From: Sepioteuthis lessoniana
Lineage: Eukaryota; Mollusca; Cephalopoda; Myopsida; Loliginidae
DNA: 64,000 nt
Assembly (NCBI GenBank): GCA_963585895.1
Contig: OY757934.1
Span: 30,830,605-30,894,604, forward strand
Direction of reading: 5' to 3'
Shown: in pieces, positions 10,111 to 21,190 of the stretch
How positions within the stretch are numbered: position 1 is the stretch's first letter
How the letters are laid out: every line of letters begins with the position of its first letter
Position numbers and translations under genes: made by a program
The notes under the pieces: model-generated
The model's database searches: none
Told to the model about the DNA's origin: nothing
The model's input: the letters and a program-made list of their open reading frames with translations, nothing else

Positions 10111-12866
10111 TAGAGAGTAAAAGCATTGTAGACAGTATCATAGATTCCTTGTTGCTAATTTGTTGTACTGAAGATTCTTTGAAAACACCCTTGGGTTGTC
10201 TTGAGTTATTTTCCTCTCACACTCACTTAAGAGTAAACTGATAATCAACTGATCCCTAGTAACACAGCTCATAGTAAATCAGTTATCCAACACCTTGTCC
10301 TTTTGATAAACATGTTTTCTTGGATTCACGTAAAGAATTTTTAGTTTTCTTGGTATTCTGATGTACTCACAAGAATTTCAAATGTGTCATATAAAATTAT
10401 CTTTTTCTATTTACCACCTCATCTTTTGGTAAATATAGCATCTTCTGATGATTATCTGGAGATTTGACTCTCTTTGTAAACTTTTTTAACACTAATGTAC
10501 TTGAGGTCATGTCTACATGTGAGAATTTTAAATGTATTTAAAAATCTTTTAATTCTAGATAAAATTCATTTTGAATTATGGTTTCATTGTTTGTTTGATT
10601 GATGACCTTCTTGTAAATTATAAATGTTCCAAATTTGAGCAGTTAAATCACTTTTCTCAGGATGATTCTTAAGATTTCCAAATCTGAAGTTTCTTATAAA
10701 GACATTATATCCTCTATTGAAACTTCCAAGTTTTGTCTTTGGAGAATTGAAGGATTTTATTTATGACAGTTTTTCAAGATATTGTATTAAATATTGTTGA
10801 AATGATTTATCTGAACATTACTAATCTTGATTATTTTCCTTCTGATATATTTTAATGTATAGCTGTTATATGTAATTATAGTAAAATTGTAAGATTTCCT
10901 CACCAGTTTCTTCTGTAATGGCCTCTAACCCACATGTGTCACCAAATCTAAAAATAGGAAAATACCCATGTGTGTCATGGTTTCCAGAAAAATTTTTTCT
11001 TTATTTCACTGCCCAAAAAGCAAATATAAGTCCAACAGAATTTTCTGCACTACAGTCACTGTTCAGCAATTTTCAGAAGGCAAACAAACCAAAAGTCACC
11101 CCCCACCAAATCACTACATAATGGTGAATAAGTTTTATCCTCTAAGGAATTTCAGGACTGACAAGCAAGTAAGCATTTAAAAAAGTATTCTAAAACATTT
11201 ATGCATATCATACAAATGTGAAGGTTAATGCTCACACAAAATATCTTTTGTGAGCTGAACCAAAAATTATATCTTTAAAAAGACGTCTGTTTGGACTTAA
11301 AACCCTTGTGGTCCATTTTAAGTTTGCTTGTTTTATTTAATTTCAACATTAACATTTTAATTCATTTCAGCTTTAACCATTTTATCTTAGCACTTCAAAA
11401 GCTCAGCTACTATATTGAGCAACATTTTATGAACTTAGAATCTATGATCCCATACATTTATGTTGTTTCAAGTAATTTTAGTTGTTTGCTGTCTGATCCA
11501 TTTTGGGTTTCTCTCTTCTTACTCCATGTTCTTTTGCTGGTTTGACTTCTTGGATATGAAGGCTGTAAAGAAATTATATGCAAAGAAGACTGGAAAAGAA
11601 GAAAGGAGACCCAAGATATATTTTATATTTTGACTTTATTGATTGGTTCAACAACCATTCAGTTGGTGAAGAAATTATTCTTGAATCCAAATGAAATAGC
11701 TGTGTCTCCCAAACAAGGCGTTAAAATGTATTAGTCACTTCTGGGTATATATATCCAAATTTGGTATTTAAGGCATTAACAATATGTTAGATGCATTTGG
11801 GGAGAGATGTTTAAATCTGGTGGTTTTAGTTGTGTATTCGATAGGTTTATTTTGATACTTTTTATATTTTGGCTGTATGTTAACCAAGACAACTGTTACT
11901 AGTGAAAAGTTAGCCAGCACACTGCCTAAAGATGGATGTGTTGGGCCTCCAACCAGCAGCAAGAAAGATTTCAGTGTTGTCATTTTGCCGGTCACTGCTG
12001 AAAGAGAACGGGTTTCTTTCTTTTGATGAGATGGTTCCTTCTTTTTTTTTTGCGCATGCGTTACCCCTTTTTCCTGTCATGTGCTTCTGGGGATCTCTGC
12101 ATTTCTTTATATTCATTTCAAATTTAATTTTAATTTTCTTTTTCTATCTACTACACATTCACACTCCACTCATAACACTCTTGACCTAAGTTCTTTTTAA
12201 ATGTATTCATAAATATTTCTGCCAGTAAATTTTACTCTTGGTGACTTGGCAGAGCTGTGATATCTGTTATGCAATTTTTCTTGGAAAGGAATTATATTCA
12301 CTATATTGTTAGAAATTATATTAATGTTTGCATCTTATTTTCTTTGAGAGGATAGGCATAATTTTATATGTTACTTTTGCCTTTTATGATACATCATAGA
12401 AAACATACAAAGAAGAAATGAATGAATAACGTATATATTTATATAACAAAATATATTTAATTACAATTAACAAAGAAAAATTGCTGCCAGAGAACACACA
12501 CGAATTTCCAATATGTTCAATATAGGAAAAGATATAAATATAAATTTGCTTATTAATAGTGATGCCATAAGAAGATTTTTTAAGATTTCAGGCAAAATGT
12601 TATAAATGTAGGAGAAATGGATTTACTAAAATAATTTATCTAAATGGTCAAATATTCAAAGGCTTTGTTAGAAATATGAAAAGATTGATTAAAAACGTGT
12701 TTTAGGCAATTATTCAAAAGAATAGTCATCGGAGAAATATTGCTTCCTCTCTAGAATATAAGAACAATCATATACAATTAATAACATATTTCATGGCCAG
12801 AAAAACCAAATAGACAGAATATAGAATGAAATAAATAATAAAAATAGTGAATAAAAGTGGGTGTAT
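10109..12866. other. 2.7 kb AT-rich stretch without a recognised gene
   Basis: No repeat family seen elsewhere in the window, no long coding frame and no tRNA-like box. Frames of 67-85 codons at 10918-12189 show no domain, and the one at 11932-12189 runs through a poly-T tract. 'tgcgcatgcgtt' at about 12051-12062 resembles an NRF-1 site but stands alone. Confidence 0.5.
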
Positions 12867-13118
12867 CAAAATTTCTTTGTCATATATACATGTATGTATT
12901 TATTGAAGCCCTCCATCAAAATTTCTTTGTCAAATATACATATATGTATTTACTCAACTCCTCCAACAAAATTTCTTTTGTCATATATACATGTATGTAT
13001 TTACTGAAGCCCTCCAACAAAATTTCTTTGTTATATATACATATATGTATTTACTGAAGCCCTCCAACAAAATTTCTTTGTTATATATACATGTATGTAT
13101 TTCCTCAAGCCCTCCAAG
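12867..13118. repeat. 50-bp minisatellite, five units, grown from a SINE A tail
   Basis: Units start 'caaaatttctttgt' at 12867, 12917, 12967, 13018 and 13069 and continue 'atatatacatgtatgtattt' then '..gaagccctcca'. The last unit runs directly into the inverted SINE A at 13119. The unit contains the AT/TATG tail and the 'ccctcc' end of SINE A, so the array looks like a tandem expansion of that SINE's 3' border. Confidence 0.85.
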
Positions 13119-13370
13119 CAGGTAATTTTTTGAAGTTGAATACAGTTGGTTTGAATTCAGAGATTTCTTTCTTCTAGCCAGGTTGCCTTACCAAGAACCC
13201 AATCAGCCATACTTTACCCAAAAAGGGGTAAAGATGAAATGGATTCATGGCATGCCCCACCCAGAGTATAAGTACAAAATGAAACATTAATAGCTTTGTC
13301 CAGGATTTGAACTTGGGTCCTGTTTCCATTTCCAATGATGATAACATTTAATTAAGTGTACCTTCATAAA
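13119..13370 (-). mobile_element. SINE A, minus copy
   Basis: 'tttgaattcagagatttct', 'ccaggttgccttaccaag', 'gtccaggatttgaacttggg' (inverted B box) and 'ttccatttccaatgatgata' match the SINE A complement. Confidence 0.75.
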
Positions 13371-13554
13371 GCACATAAACATGAAGTTCTATGAGAAATA
13401 AAACTTTTTGAGAGACATACATATGTGAGAAGTATTTCTTCATTGTTAATTGTGTGGAATTGAATATGTCTTTTTGTAAGTAAGAAAGCTTAAGACATCG
13501 TATGCTGTGTAGAATTTTGTAGTGTCATGTTCATTGTGACATGAGGTTCATTGG

Positions 13555-14043
13555 ATGGGTTGGTTGGCTGGGTTTTATGGTATATCAACTTTTGTAGGTT
13601 ATTTAATGCCAAATATATTTTTATACAATAAACAGTTCTATTTCAAACAATTCAGTTTAGCATGAGTACACAGTTTAATTGTCAAAAACATTTCTATTTC
13701 TAGAGATTCAGTTTAGTCAAACAGTTTTAATTCAAACAATTCAGTTTAGAGTAAATACAGTTTCAATGTCAAAAACAGTTCTATTTCAAACAATTCAGTT
13801 TAGCATAAGTATGCAGTTTAGTCCTATTTAACCCATAGATAGGGCACTATCAGGTGCTACCATTCCAGGCCAGGGTGGGCCTCGGAGTGATGGCAATTAA
13901 GGGGTGCTCCAGATTCCCCAAAGCTTCAGCTTCACTAAAACCTCACCATCAGATTGTTTAGTGTCATCTCCAGGACACTCATTGAGTGGGGTGGTCTTAC
14001 CCTTCTGCAGTTGGTGTATTCTACAGTCACGGCTGACTGGGCA
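13555..14043 (-). repeat. Repeat D, minus copy
   Basis: It opens with the inverted tail and hairpin (ggttggctgggttttatggt, ttgtaggttatttaatgcca). The internal array of inverted 'atttcaaacaattcagttta' units follows, then 'cccatagatagggcactatc', 'atcagattgtttagtgtcat' and the 5' end 'ggtgtattctacag...gactgggca'. Confidence 0.8.
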
Positions 14044-14534
14044 AAGGATCATGGGGGAGGAAAATGTCCCTTAGAGGAGCACTAGAACAAATCCCTGAAA
14101 CTAAGCGATTCTGTGCAGAGATGTTTTCATTAATTCAGCTGTGGGGCCTGGCAATGAGAGAATATGTTGGTTGGTATTCATATATATCCAACTGTTGTCA
14201 ATCTGTTGGCTACCTTGATACTTCAATGGTCTGTGATGGTTTTGGACATTATTGTAAGGCTAATTGCTGACTGCAGAATCTACAGTGGAAAGTTTCATTG
14301 GCTGTCTTTATAGTAATCCACTTGGCTCATCCAAACCAAAATTTTAGACTTTTGTTCTGTTATTGCCATTGGCTGAATATGTGGTTTTTGGAATTACATG
14401 GTTTGTTTACAACTATGTTTGCATATGTTTGATTTTTGCTCTGAAATTGATGCTTCCATTACTGGAATTACTGATGCATAGAGTATTTTCATTTATCTAT
14501 TTTTTTAATTGCTTGAAGGCACATACACACGTAT

Positions 14535-14567
<33 letters not shown>
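14044..14567. other. No gene recognised; short (AT)n at 14541-14567
   Basis: Two frames of 68-69 codons (14064-14572) show no domain and end in the AT microsatellite. Confidence 0.5.
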
Positions 14568-15060
14568 AGTAAGTAAAGTTGATGACCGTTGTCTAAGGCT
14601 CCTAATCAACTGGATCCAGTAGATGGGTCATATTTCTGCCGGTCGTGGCATCAATGGCACAGATCTGGTCAGGTGTGTCTCGTCTCTTGACATACCCCGA
14701 GCCTCAGGAGGCCATCCCCCTTATCATTAGGGTTAGGTTTATTGCCTAGCGCCTGAGGCGTCCCTTTTTTAGGAGAATGCCATGGGGCCCGAGGCATTTT
14801 TGGAGTTGCAGGGTGCATCTGGGCTACAGCCCAGTATCTGGACCCACCTTAAAAAAGGTCTTGTGCCACACTCATCCGGATGGTTGGACGGTTGACAAAT
14901 ACCGTTGTCTAAGGCTCCCTTGTCAATAGCTATTACACCGAGGTGTAGGGAAGGGCGCTACTCCTTTCTCTGGTTTACTTCACTTTACCTTTGATCTATA
15001 TGTTGAGTGTTAAGCAAGGAGGCATCAAGTACCATTTTTTATGTGTTTGGTATAACTTTA
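14568..15060 (-). mobile_element. SINE B, minus copy split by a 298-bp insert
   Basis: The tail 'gatgaccgttgtctaaggct' at 14581-14600 is interrupted, and the SINE resumes at 14901 with 'accgttgtctaaggctccct', 'attacaccgaggtgtaggg', 'gttgagtgttaagcaaggag' and 'catcaagtaccatt'. The head side ends in (AT)n near 15065. Confidence 0.8.
14603..14900. mobile_element. Unclassified 298-bp insertion with 18-bp target duplication
   Basis: Flanked by the exact direct repeat accgttgtctaaggctcc at 14585-14602 and 14901-14918, inside a SINE B. The insert is GC-richer than its surroundings (gcgcctgaggcgtccc, ggggcccgaggcattt). I recognise no tRNA boxes, protein frame or tail. An 18-bp duplication is typical of LINE-driven retroposition, so this may be a SINE of unknown type or a processed RNA copy. 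Confidence 0.7.
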
Positions 15061-15064
15061 ATTT

Positions 15065-15400
15065 TATATATATATATATATATATATTTACAAAAATTAA
15101 TTCGTGAGTCAGGAACTATCCTACTACAGTTTCGCCTAAATGGCTCCTCAGGGTATCTAATTCTGACTCTATTTTGCTCTACCTAGTATTGAGCACTCTT
15201 TATAATTGTAGCTTTGCTGCATTTTACGGTGGGTTTTTGTTCTTTTGACCAACTGATTTTTCAATTGGTCAGACAAGGTTGGCCTTTTCTTTTTTTTTCT
15301 CCTGATAATTTTTTTTTTCTTTTTTCCCGGGACAGTGATTCGTGATATATTGTTATATCCGAATTCTGGCGGGGTTTTTTCTTTTTCTTTTTATCTGTCA
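15065..15400 (-). mobile_element. Candidate hammerhead-bearing retroposon with (AT)n tail
   Basis: Read on the minus strand, a T/C-poor region from about 15400 leads to the hammerhead core at 15130-15151 and then about 45 nt to an (AT)n tail at 15065-15086. The order body, hammerhead, simple-repeat tail matches the units at 22708, 24511, 31226 and 51619. No tRNA-like head is visible here and the upstream border is uncertain. Confidence 0.45.
15130..15151 (-). ncRNA. Hammerhead ribozyme core
   Basis: Minus strand reads CTGAGGA, GCC-ATTTA-GGC, GAAA. That is CUGANGA, a 3-bp helix II with a five-base loop, and GAAA, all in exact register. Downstream, A-C-U can pair with a later A-G-U as a short helix III. 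Self-cleavage cannot be judged from the core alone. Confidence 0.65.
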
Positions 15401-15894
15401 CCATAAATGCTCTAAGTAAGTTTGTAAGTATATATATATATGTTTACTAAAGATTCAAAAATATATATTCAACAATCAGCCATTTCCTAATTCAATTTAT
15501 TGAACTGTCATTGTTATGATAAAAAATAAATCCACATAATAAAAATATATCAATTAATAATATATTTTCTAATATTATCTTATGAAGTTAATAATGTTTA
15601 GTAGAGAAATCTCCTGGAATTTTGTAGTGAAATATCTTAAGATTTAACAGTGACAATTAAGGAATTTATAGGTTTAAACATTTTTGTTTTTTGTCAGTAT
15701 TGTTAGTCCTAAACTAATAATATTACATAATCATATTGCATTTATAGCTACCTATAAGCAGTAATGCTTAATCAAATGCAAATAGTTATTTCCATAAGGC
15801 AAATTATTAATTTTTTAAAATTACTTTTGAACTTTGAAAATTTAGTATCCCTATGATTAGTTATGTCTTGCAAGAACATCGCTTCACTCTGAAT
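15401..15894. other. No feature recognised
   Basis: AT-rich, with a short (TA)n near 15429-15440; no shared repeat. Confidence 0.5.
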
Positions 15895-16335
15895 ATTGTT
15901 GCCCAGTTGGCTGGGCCTATTGAATACACTGACTGCATCTCTACAAAGGGGTAAGACCTCCCACCAATGAGTGTCCTGGTATGACACCAAACAATCTGAT
16001 GGGAAGGTTCCAGTAATGCTGGAGCTTTGGGGAATACAGGGTACCCCATCATTGCCATCGCTTCCAGGTCTACTCTGGCCTGGAGTGGTAGCACCTAATA
16101 GGGTCCTATCTATGGGTCAAATAAAACTTAACTGTACTTATGCTAAACTGAATTGTTTAAAATAGAACTTTTTGAGGTTGAAATTGAGTACTTATGCTAA
16201 ACTGAATCAATTGAAATAGAACTGTTTTTGTATGGGAAACTGAATTGTATGAAACAGAACTGTTATATATTTAAAAATGGATTTGGCATAAATAACCTAC
16301 AATGGTTGATGTGCCATAAAATCAAACCAAACCTG
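15895..16335 (+). repeat. Repeat D, plus copy
   Basis: 'gcccagttggctgggcctat', 'caccaaacaatctgatggga', 'gggtcctatctatgggtcaa', a short internal array (taaactgaattgtttaaaat), then the hairpin 'ggcataaataacctacaatg..' and the end near 'gccataaaatcaaaccaaac'. Confidence 0.8.
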
Positions 16336-16589
16336 AATATTGTTTATCAATCAAGACACCCTACCTTTTTGACCAAAGCTCCTATTCCCTACTAGGGACA
16401 TTTCTTTAAAGGTTAAAACCTTCCCTTATTTTTAATTAGTATGCACAACAAATTTTTTAACTCTATATCAAACTGTTTGGTTATTTATAAAGGACAGACA
16501 AACAAACTCTTCCTACTGTAAATACCATTACCATGACCAGAAAATCTGGCAAATGCTTGTGCCCTACATACAGAACCACTAGACAGCTA

Positions 16590-16614
16590 TTTCGACCTTA
16601 TTAGGTCTCATCAG
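16590..16614 (-). ncRNA. Hammerhead ribozyme core, intact
   Basis: Minus strand reads CTGATGA, then GACC-TAATAA-GGTC (4-bp helix II, six-base loop), then GAAA, all in exact register. The bases after GAAA (TAG CTGT CTA) can form a 3-bp minimal helix III. Minimal helix III is reported for hammerheads in Penelope-like elements, which are thought to act as dimers. Confidence 0.75.
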
Positions 16615-16865
16615 CAGTGTATACCATGGTCTCCCCCATTGGAGATCAAACCAGTGACCACAGAATGCAGAGCCGAGGTACTGGTCCACATCACACACAA
16701 GTGATGCCAAATTAATCAGTCATGGCAATTGTGTGGCCTATTAACTTGATGTGTCTTGTAAGCTACATCCATATTCTTACAGAGGACATGGTCATCTCCA
16801 TAACCTCATGGGCAAGGAAATAGATGTACATTTATCTCCAGTGGGGAAGATCACGGTATACACTG

Positions 16866-16890
16866 CAGATGAGACCGAATAAGGTGGAAA
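16866..16890 (+). ncRNA. Hammerhead core, decayed partner copy
   Basis: Homologous to the minus-strand core at 16590-16614, but the first core base is changed (CAGATGA for CTGATGA) and the far helix II strand has lost its last base pair. GAAA is kept. Confidence 0.55.
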
Positions 16891-17104
16891 CTGCTGTCCA
16901 GTGGTTCCGTATGTCATGCACAAGTGTTTGCCAGATTTTCTGATCATAGTAATTCAATTTATAATATAATTCCACTACCTAAAAAAGAAAATGTAAACTC
17001 TTCCTAATCAATGATATTTTTTGGACCATTGGTTTACAAAAGCTACATTCTATTAATTATTGCTCTATAACATGCTCATATACATACACACAAGTTATGT
17101 GTGC

Positions 17105-17317
17105 TTCTATCTCTCTTTCCTGGTGACAGACCTTTGAATACACTGACTGTCTCCTCTGCAGAGGAGTAAAGCCCTACTAAAAAGGGTGCCTTGAGTATGA
17201 CACTAAACTATGACTTATAGTGAGGCTCCAGTTCTGGAACTTGGGGGATTGTGGAATACTCCTTGATTACCATTACTCCCAGGTCCACCCTGATCTTGAG
17301 TGGTAGTACTTGTTTGG
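17105..17317 (+). repeat. Repeat D, 3'-truncated plus copy
   Basis: 'tgaatacactgactgtctcc', 'gagtatgacactaaactatg' and 'taccattactcccaggtcca' match the 5' half of repeat D. It breaks off where an inverted SINE C begins. Confidence 0.65.
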
Positions 17318-17560
17318 GTTTGATTTGGGTTGGTTTCTTTGTTTAATGGCATGTCAACCTTCATGGGTTATTTTATACCAAAGTCATCCTTGTAGAAGAA
17401 CAGTAAAGGTACTATTTAAACCATAGCTGTAGGAAAAGTGGGTTCATACCTTTTCAAAGGGTGTTAGTCCAAAAGTGAATATAATTGCATGACTGGAGTC
17501 TGAACCCATTATTATGAAATCATAGTCCAATATGTTAGCCACAACACTATGGGGAATCTC
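17318..17560 (-). mobile_element. SINE C, minus copy
   Basis: Inverted hairpin (ggtttctttgtttaatggca, catgggttattttatacca), 'ttgtagaagaacagtaaagg', 'ggttcatacc', 'agtccaaaagtgaatataat', inverted B-box region 'gactggagtctgaaccc', and a head remnant 'gttagccacaacactatggg'. Confidence 0.8.
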
Positions 17561-17737
17561 GCACCTGATAATGTCCCATCTATGGCTCAAATAGATCTGT
17601 GAGCAAATCATTTGTATTAGATAGGAATACTTGATGTTATTATATAAGACATCTCTATATAAAATATCAATTATTTCTATCCAATACAAATGATATGCAT
17701 CTATAAATGTACATTGTGCACTATTCTGTGGGTCAAG

Positions 17738-18135
17738 TTAGCTGGGGCTGTAGAATACAATGACTGCTTCTCTGCAGAGAGGTAAAACTCCCTCAATGAG
17801 TGTCCTGGTATGACACTAAGCAATCTGATGGTGAGCCTCCAATAATGCTGGAGCTTTGGGAAATGCAAAGTACCTTTTTATTGCCATCACTACCAGATCC
17901 ACTCTGGCCCGAAGTGGTAGCACCTGATAGGGTCCTATCTATTGATTAAATAGAACTAAACAGTCCACTTATGCTAAACTGAATTGTTTTGAAATAGAAC
18001 TGTTTTTGACATTTAAACTGCATACTTATACTAAACTGAATTGTTTGAAATAGAACTGTTTACATGTGTAAAAATTTATCTGGCATTAAATAACCAACAA
18101 TGGTTGATATGCCATAAAACTAAACTAAATCAAAC
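17738..18135 (+). repeat. Repeat D, plus copy
   Basis: 'agctggggctgtagaataca', 'gacactaagcaatctgatgg', 'gggtcctatctattgattaa', two internal units with 'aaactgaattgttt', hairpin 'ggcattaaataaccaacaat' and 'tatgccataaaact'. Confidence 0.8.
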
Positions 18136-18237
18136 CACAATTCTCTAAACCCTAGGTATAAAATAACCCCAGACTGTTTGACATGCCGTTAAATTCAATC
18201 AGTCAGTCAGTCAATCAATATCCCTCTCTTTCTGTGT

Positions 18238-18802
18238 GTGTACATTGCCCAGGCTGTAGAATACACCGACTGCTTCTCTGTAGAGAGGTAAGACTCGCCC
18301 AATGAGTGTCCTGGATATTACACTAAACAATCTGATCGTGAGGTTCCAGTGATGCTGGAGCTTAGGGGAATGCGGAGTACCCCTTCATTGCCATCACTCC
18401 CAGGTCCACTCTGGCCCGGAGTGGTAGCACCTGATAAGGGTCCTATCTATGGGTTAAATAGAACTAATGGCATACTTATGCTTAATTGAATTGTTTGATT
18501 AAACTGAATAGCTTGAAATAGAAATGTTTTTGACAATTAAACCGTACTTACATTTAAACTGAATTGTTTGAAATTGAAGTGTTTTTGACATTAAAACTGT
18601 ACTTACACTAAACTGAATAGTTATATATAACTGTTTGAATAAACTGAATAGTTTGAAATAGAAATGTTTTTGACAATTAAACTGTGTACTCATGCTAAAC
18701 TGAATTGTTTGAAATAGAACTGATTATTTACATAAAAATGGATTTGGCTTTAAATGATCTACAAAGGTTGATATGCCATAAAACCAACCAACCAACCAAC
18801 CT
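18238..18802 (+). repeat. Repeat D, plus copy with longer internal array
   Basis: Standard 5' block, then five or six internal units ('aaactgaattgtttgaaat' type), hairpin 'ggctttaaatgatctacaaa..' and a (ccaa)n tail at 18783-18801. It differs from its neighbour at 17738 mainly in internal unit number. Confidence 0.8.
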
Positions 18803-18829
18803 ATGTGTGTACATGTGTGTATCTGAAAC

Positions 18830-19045
18830 TTTGTTTAGTTTGGTTTGATTTGTATCCATTTAATGGCATATTAACCTTCATGGGTTATCTAATGTCAAAA
18901 ACCATCCTTGTAGAAGAACAGTCGTGGTACTATTAATCTATGGAGAGGGGAATTAGGAGGCTCATACTTTTCCCAAAGATATCAGTCTGAAAGTGAACAT
19001 AATAGCACAATTAGAGTTTGAACTTACTACTATTGGGAGACTAAG
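18830..19045 (-). mobile_element. SINE C, minus copy
   Basis: Inverted hairpin (taatggcatattaaccttca, gggttatctaatgtcaaaaa), 'ccttgtagaagaacagtcgt', 'gtctgaaagtgaacataata', 'tagagtttgaacttactact'. Confidence 0.75.
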
Positions 19046-20020
19046 TGGTGTGGTCTCCCTTGTCACAGTTTTTGAGGAACTCTCCCATGTCACCAGTTCA
19101 TTTCAGTCATGTGACAAGGTGAACCGGGGAATCTGCCTCTTTCATGAACAAGACCTTGAGTTGACCAGACATACTAGTTTGTTCCTCCCAGTGAGCACAT
19201 GGAGCCTCCCTCCTTTATATTCCAGGCCAAAGAAGAGTGTAGAGAAGAGGAAAATCTCGTATTTTGTTTTGGCGCGCTATTTAATTCAACACTGAATTTC
19301 ACCCAATCAGGATGACTTATCCCATTCAGCCCGGACCTTCATTTCCGGCTAGCAAAACGGGTGAGCGGCCAAACACACTCTCTTCGGCTTGAGACGGCGA
19401 CCAGAACGGACGTGTCTCTGGTCGCCCCTGCTTAGCGATGCTTTTTAGCTAAACAAGCCACCCAGTGTGGACATATCACTGTGGCTTTAACCCTAGCAGC
19501 AGCAACATGGACACTCAGCGAGGGAACCTTCTAATTTATGGATTCTTTGCGTCTAATATATTTTAGACCAAGGAATCCCAGTTGAATATGAATTAGATAC
19601 GTTCAGCATGCCTTCCACAAGCACCACAAAAATTTACTATGTCAATCCGAGCGTCACTTCGCTCTCGACACACCTAGCTCTCATTTCACCTTTGGTCACA
19701 TTAATGGAGATAACGCCTACTCTCCCCAATTACCAGACACACAAAATTACACGGTGACCTTGAATACTTCCCTCACACGTCCAACGACACGCTGCCATCT
19801 CAACATCTAGCTAAGCCATTTCGTCTCAAACATCCAACAAGCCTAAACACCACGAGTCTTGCAGCACCAAGAACAAACCGCCTCAAAGCTGCAAATAAAA
19901 AACTATCGTTGTTGTGTTACTAAAGCAATAGTCTCGTAATTCATTTCCGTTGCCATAAAATCTATAGTGTTCGGGAAAATAACTAATTCCCTCAAACCGC
20001 TAAAAGAGTAAGTGGTTTCC
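19046..20020. other. CpG-richer unclassified block
   Basis: Clearly richer in G+C and CpG than its surroundings, chiefly 19250-19860. Within about 80 bp it has 'ttttggcgcgc' (E2F-like), 'cacccaatcagg' (CCAAT/NF-Y-like) and 'catttccggc' (ETS-like), then 'gagcggcc', 'gagacggcgacc' and 'gctctcgacac'. A 100-codon plus frame spans 18993-19295 without a domain. It could be a housekeeping-type promoter with a 5' exon, or the LTR/5' part of a retroelement. I found no convincing terminal repeats. Confidence 0.4.
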
Positions 20021-20967
20021 ACCTTTTTGCTGAATGGACATTTCTATTTGTTCCTTGAACACTTGTGACTCTTGCATGGTCTAGAATGGGAATTATGCTC
20101 CAGAGTCATGTTATGTACAATTAAATGTCTTATCATATTAATCATATTAATTGACTTGTTCTGTTTCCTGCCAAATATTCTGTGTCAGGTTTCTGTCTGT
20201 GGGATAACCTAATCTGTTATAAGGAACAGGGTGTTATCCGCAAAATAACACCTCATTAAATCTTATACTTAGATGTTACAGTCCAGCAAGTTAACCATTA
20301 TGGCATTGGTACTTTTTCTGAAACTTTAAAGTCATGAAATACTTTCTTATTCCCTGGAAATGGTCTACATAAGTGACACCTTGCCGGCAAAATATAACTT
20401 TTATCAGTTTGATGGAAAATAATTATTTTCAACATAAAAGGATTAAAATAGTAAAAACAGAACAAAAATGCACAAATCAGGCTCTTCATCACACGCTCAC
20501 CACCCAATATTGTCAGTCAAAACTGATAACAGAAATATTCTGAATTGAAGCAAAAGTTGCTATTTTTGTCAATCAGATGTGAGGGAGACAACAAAAAGGA
20601 AATTTTGGCCAGACAATGATCATTTATTTATTTTGAAGATAAGATGCTTTATCAGATTTGTTTGCCGTATTATATCAACTTTCTTTGAAAAATACCAAAA
20701 GATACAGAATAATGTTTAAGCTGTGATAAAGCAAGACTTTTTAAGCTTAAAATAAGATTGATTATTATAAAGAGATTTACTACTTTGCCATTAGAGGGAA
20801 ACATATTTTGCTAAATCAGGCAATAAATCATAAAATATCTGGGTGTAACTGGTTGCTTTTTTGGCCAATTTATTATGATTAAAAAATACTGGAGTTTGAA
20901 TTCAAAATAAGACTTTTAGGTTTTTTTAAAACAGCAGCCATATTCCCTTTTGTCCAGTATGTTGTTT
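20021..20967. other. No feature recognised
   Basis: AT-rich; no repeat members or frames with a domain. Confidence 0.5.
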
Positions 20968-21190
20968 GATTAATTTGTTTCTTTGTTTAATGCAATATCA
21001 ACCTTTGTAGGTTATTTAATACCAAAGCCATTTATGTAGCAGAACAATAATGTTACAATTTAACCAATCACTAGGGGGAGATAAGAGGTTTCATACCTTT
21101 CCCAAGGGCATTAGTCTAAAAGTGAACATAATAGAGTGACTGGAATTTATACTTGATTACTATGATGTTGTATCATGTTAGTTACAACAC
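20968..21190 (-). mobile_element. SINE C, minus copy
   Basis: 'tttctttgtttaatgcaata', 'ttgtaggttatttaatacca', 'cctttcccaagggcattagt', 'aaaagtgaacataatagagt' and head remnant 'gttagttacaacactacat'. A plus-strand repeat D starts directly at its head. Confidence 0.8.

Larger units (their letters stand above)
16505..16960. mobile_element. Inverted pair of hammerhead-bearing SINE-like units
   Basis: About 90 bp at 16535-16627 is the imperfect reverse complement of 16856-16945, with about 230 bp between. On the minus strand the left unit reads a possible A box (tggaccagtacctcgg), a B-box-like 'ggtttgatctcc' near 16636-16647, the hammerhead, then 'gtggttctgtatgtagggca'. The right plus-strand unit repeats this order in decayed form. 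Two units joined head to head explain the foldback. Confidence 0.65.

Noticed and set aside
9824..10241. Four overlapping frames of 68-106 codons
   Set aside because: They translate (GT)n/(CA)n/(TA)n arrays and SINE B.
10444..10470. CTGATGA on plus
   Set aside because: No GAAA in register and no helix II.
12045..12066. NRF-1-like site as a promoter
   Set aside because: Single motif next to a poly-T run with no CpG enrichment or coding frame.
12867..13118. CRISPR-like direct repeats
   Set aside because: Units are contiguous without unique spacers and derive from a SINE tail in a eukaryotic genome.
19040..20010. LTR or DNA transposon bounded by 'taagtgg' repeats
   Set aside because: The 7-bp repeat is present, but the inner ends have neither TG..CA nor inverted repeats, so it may be chance.
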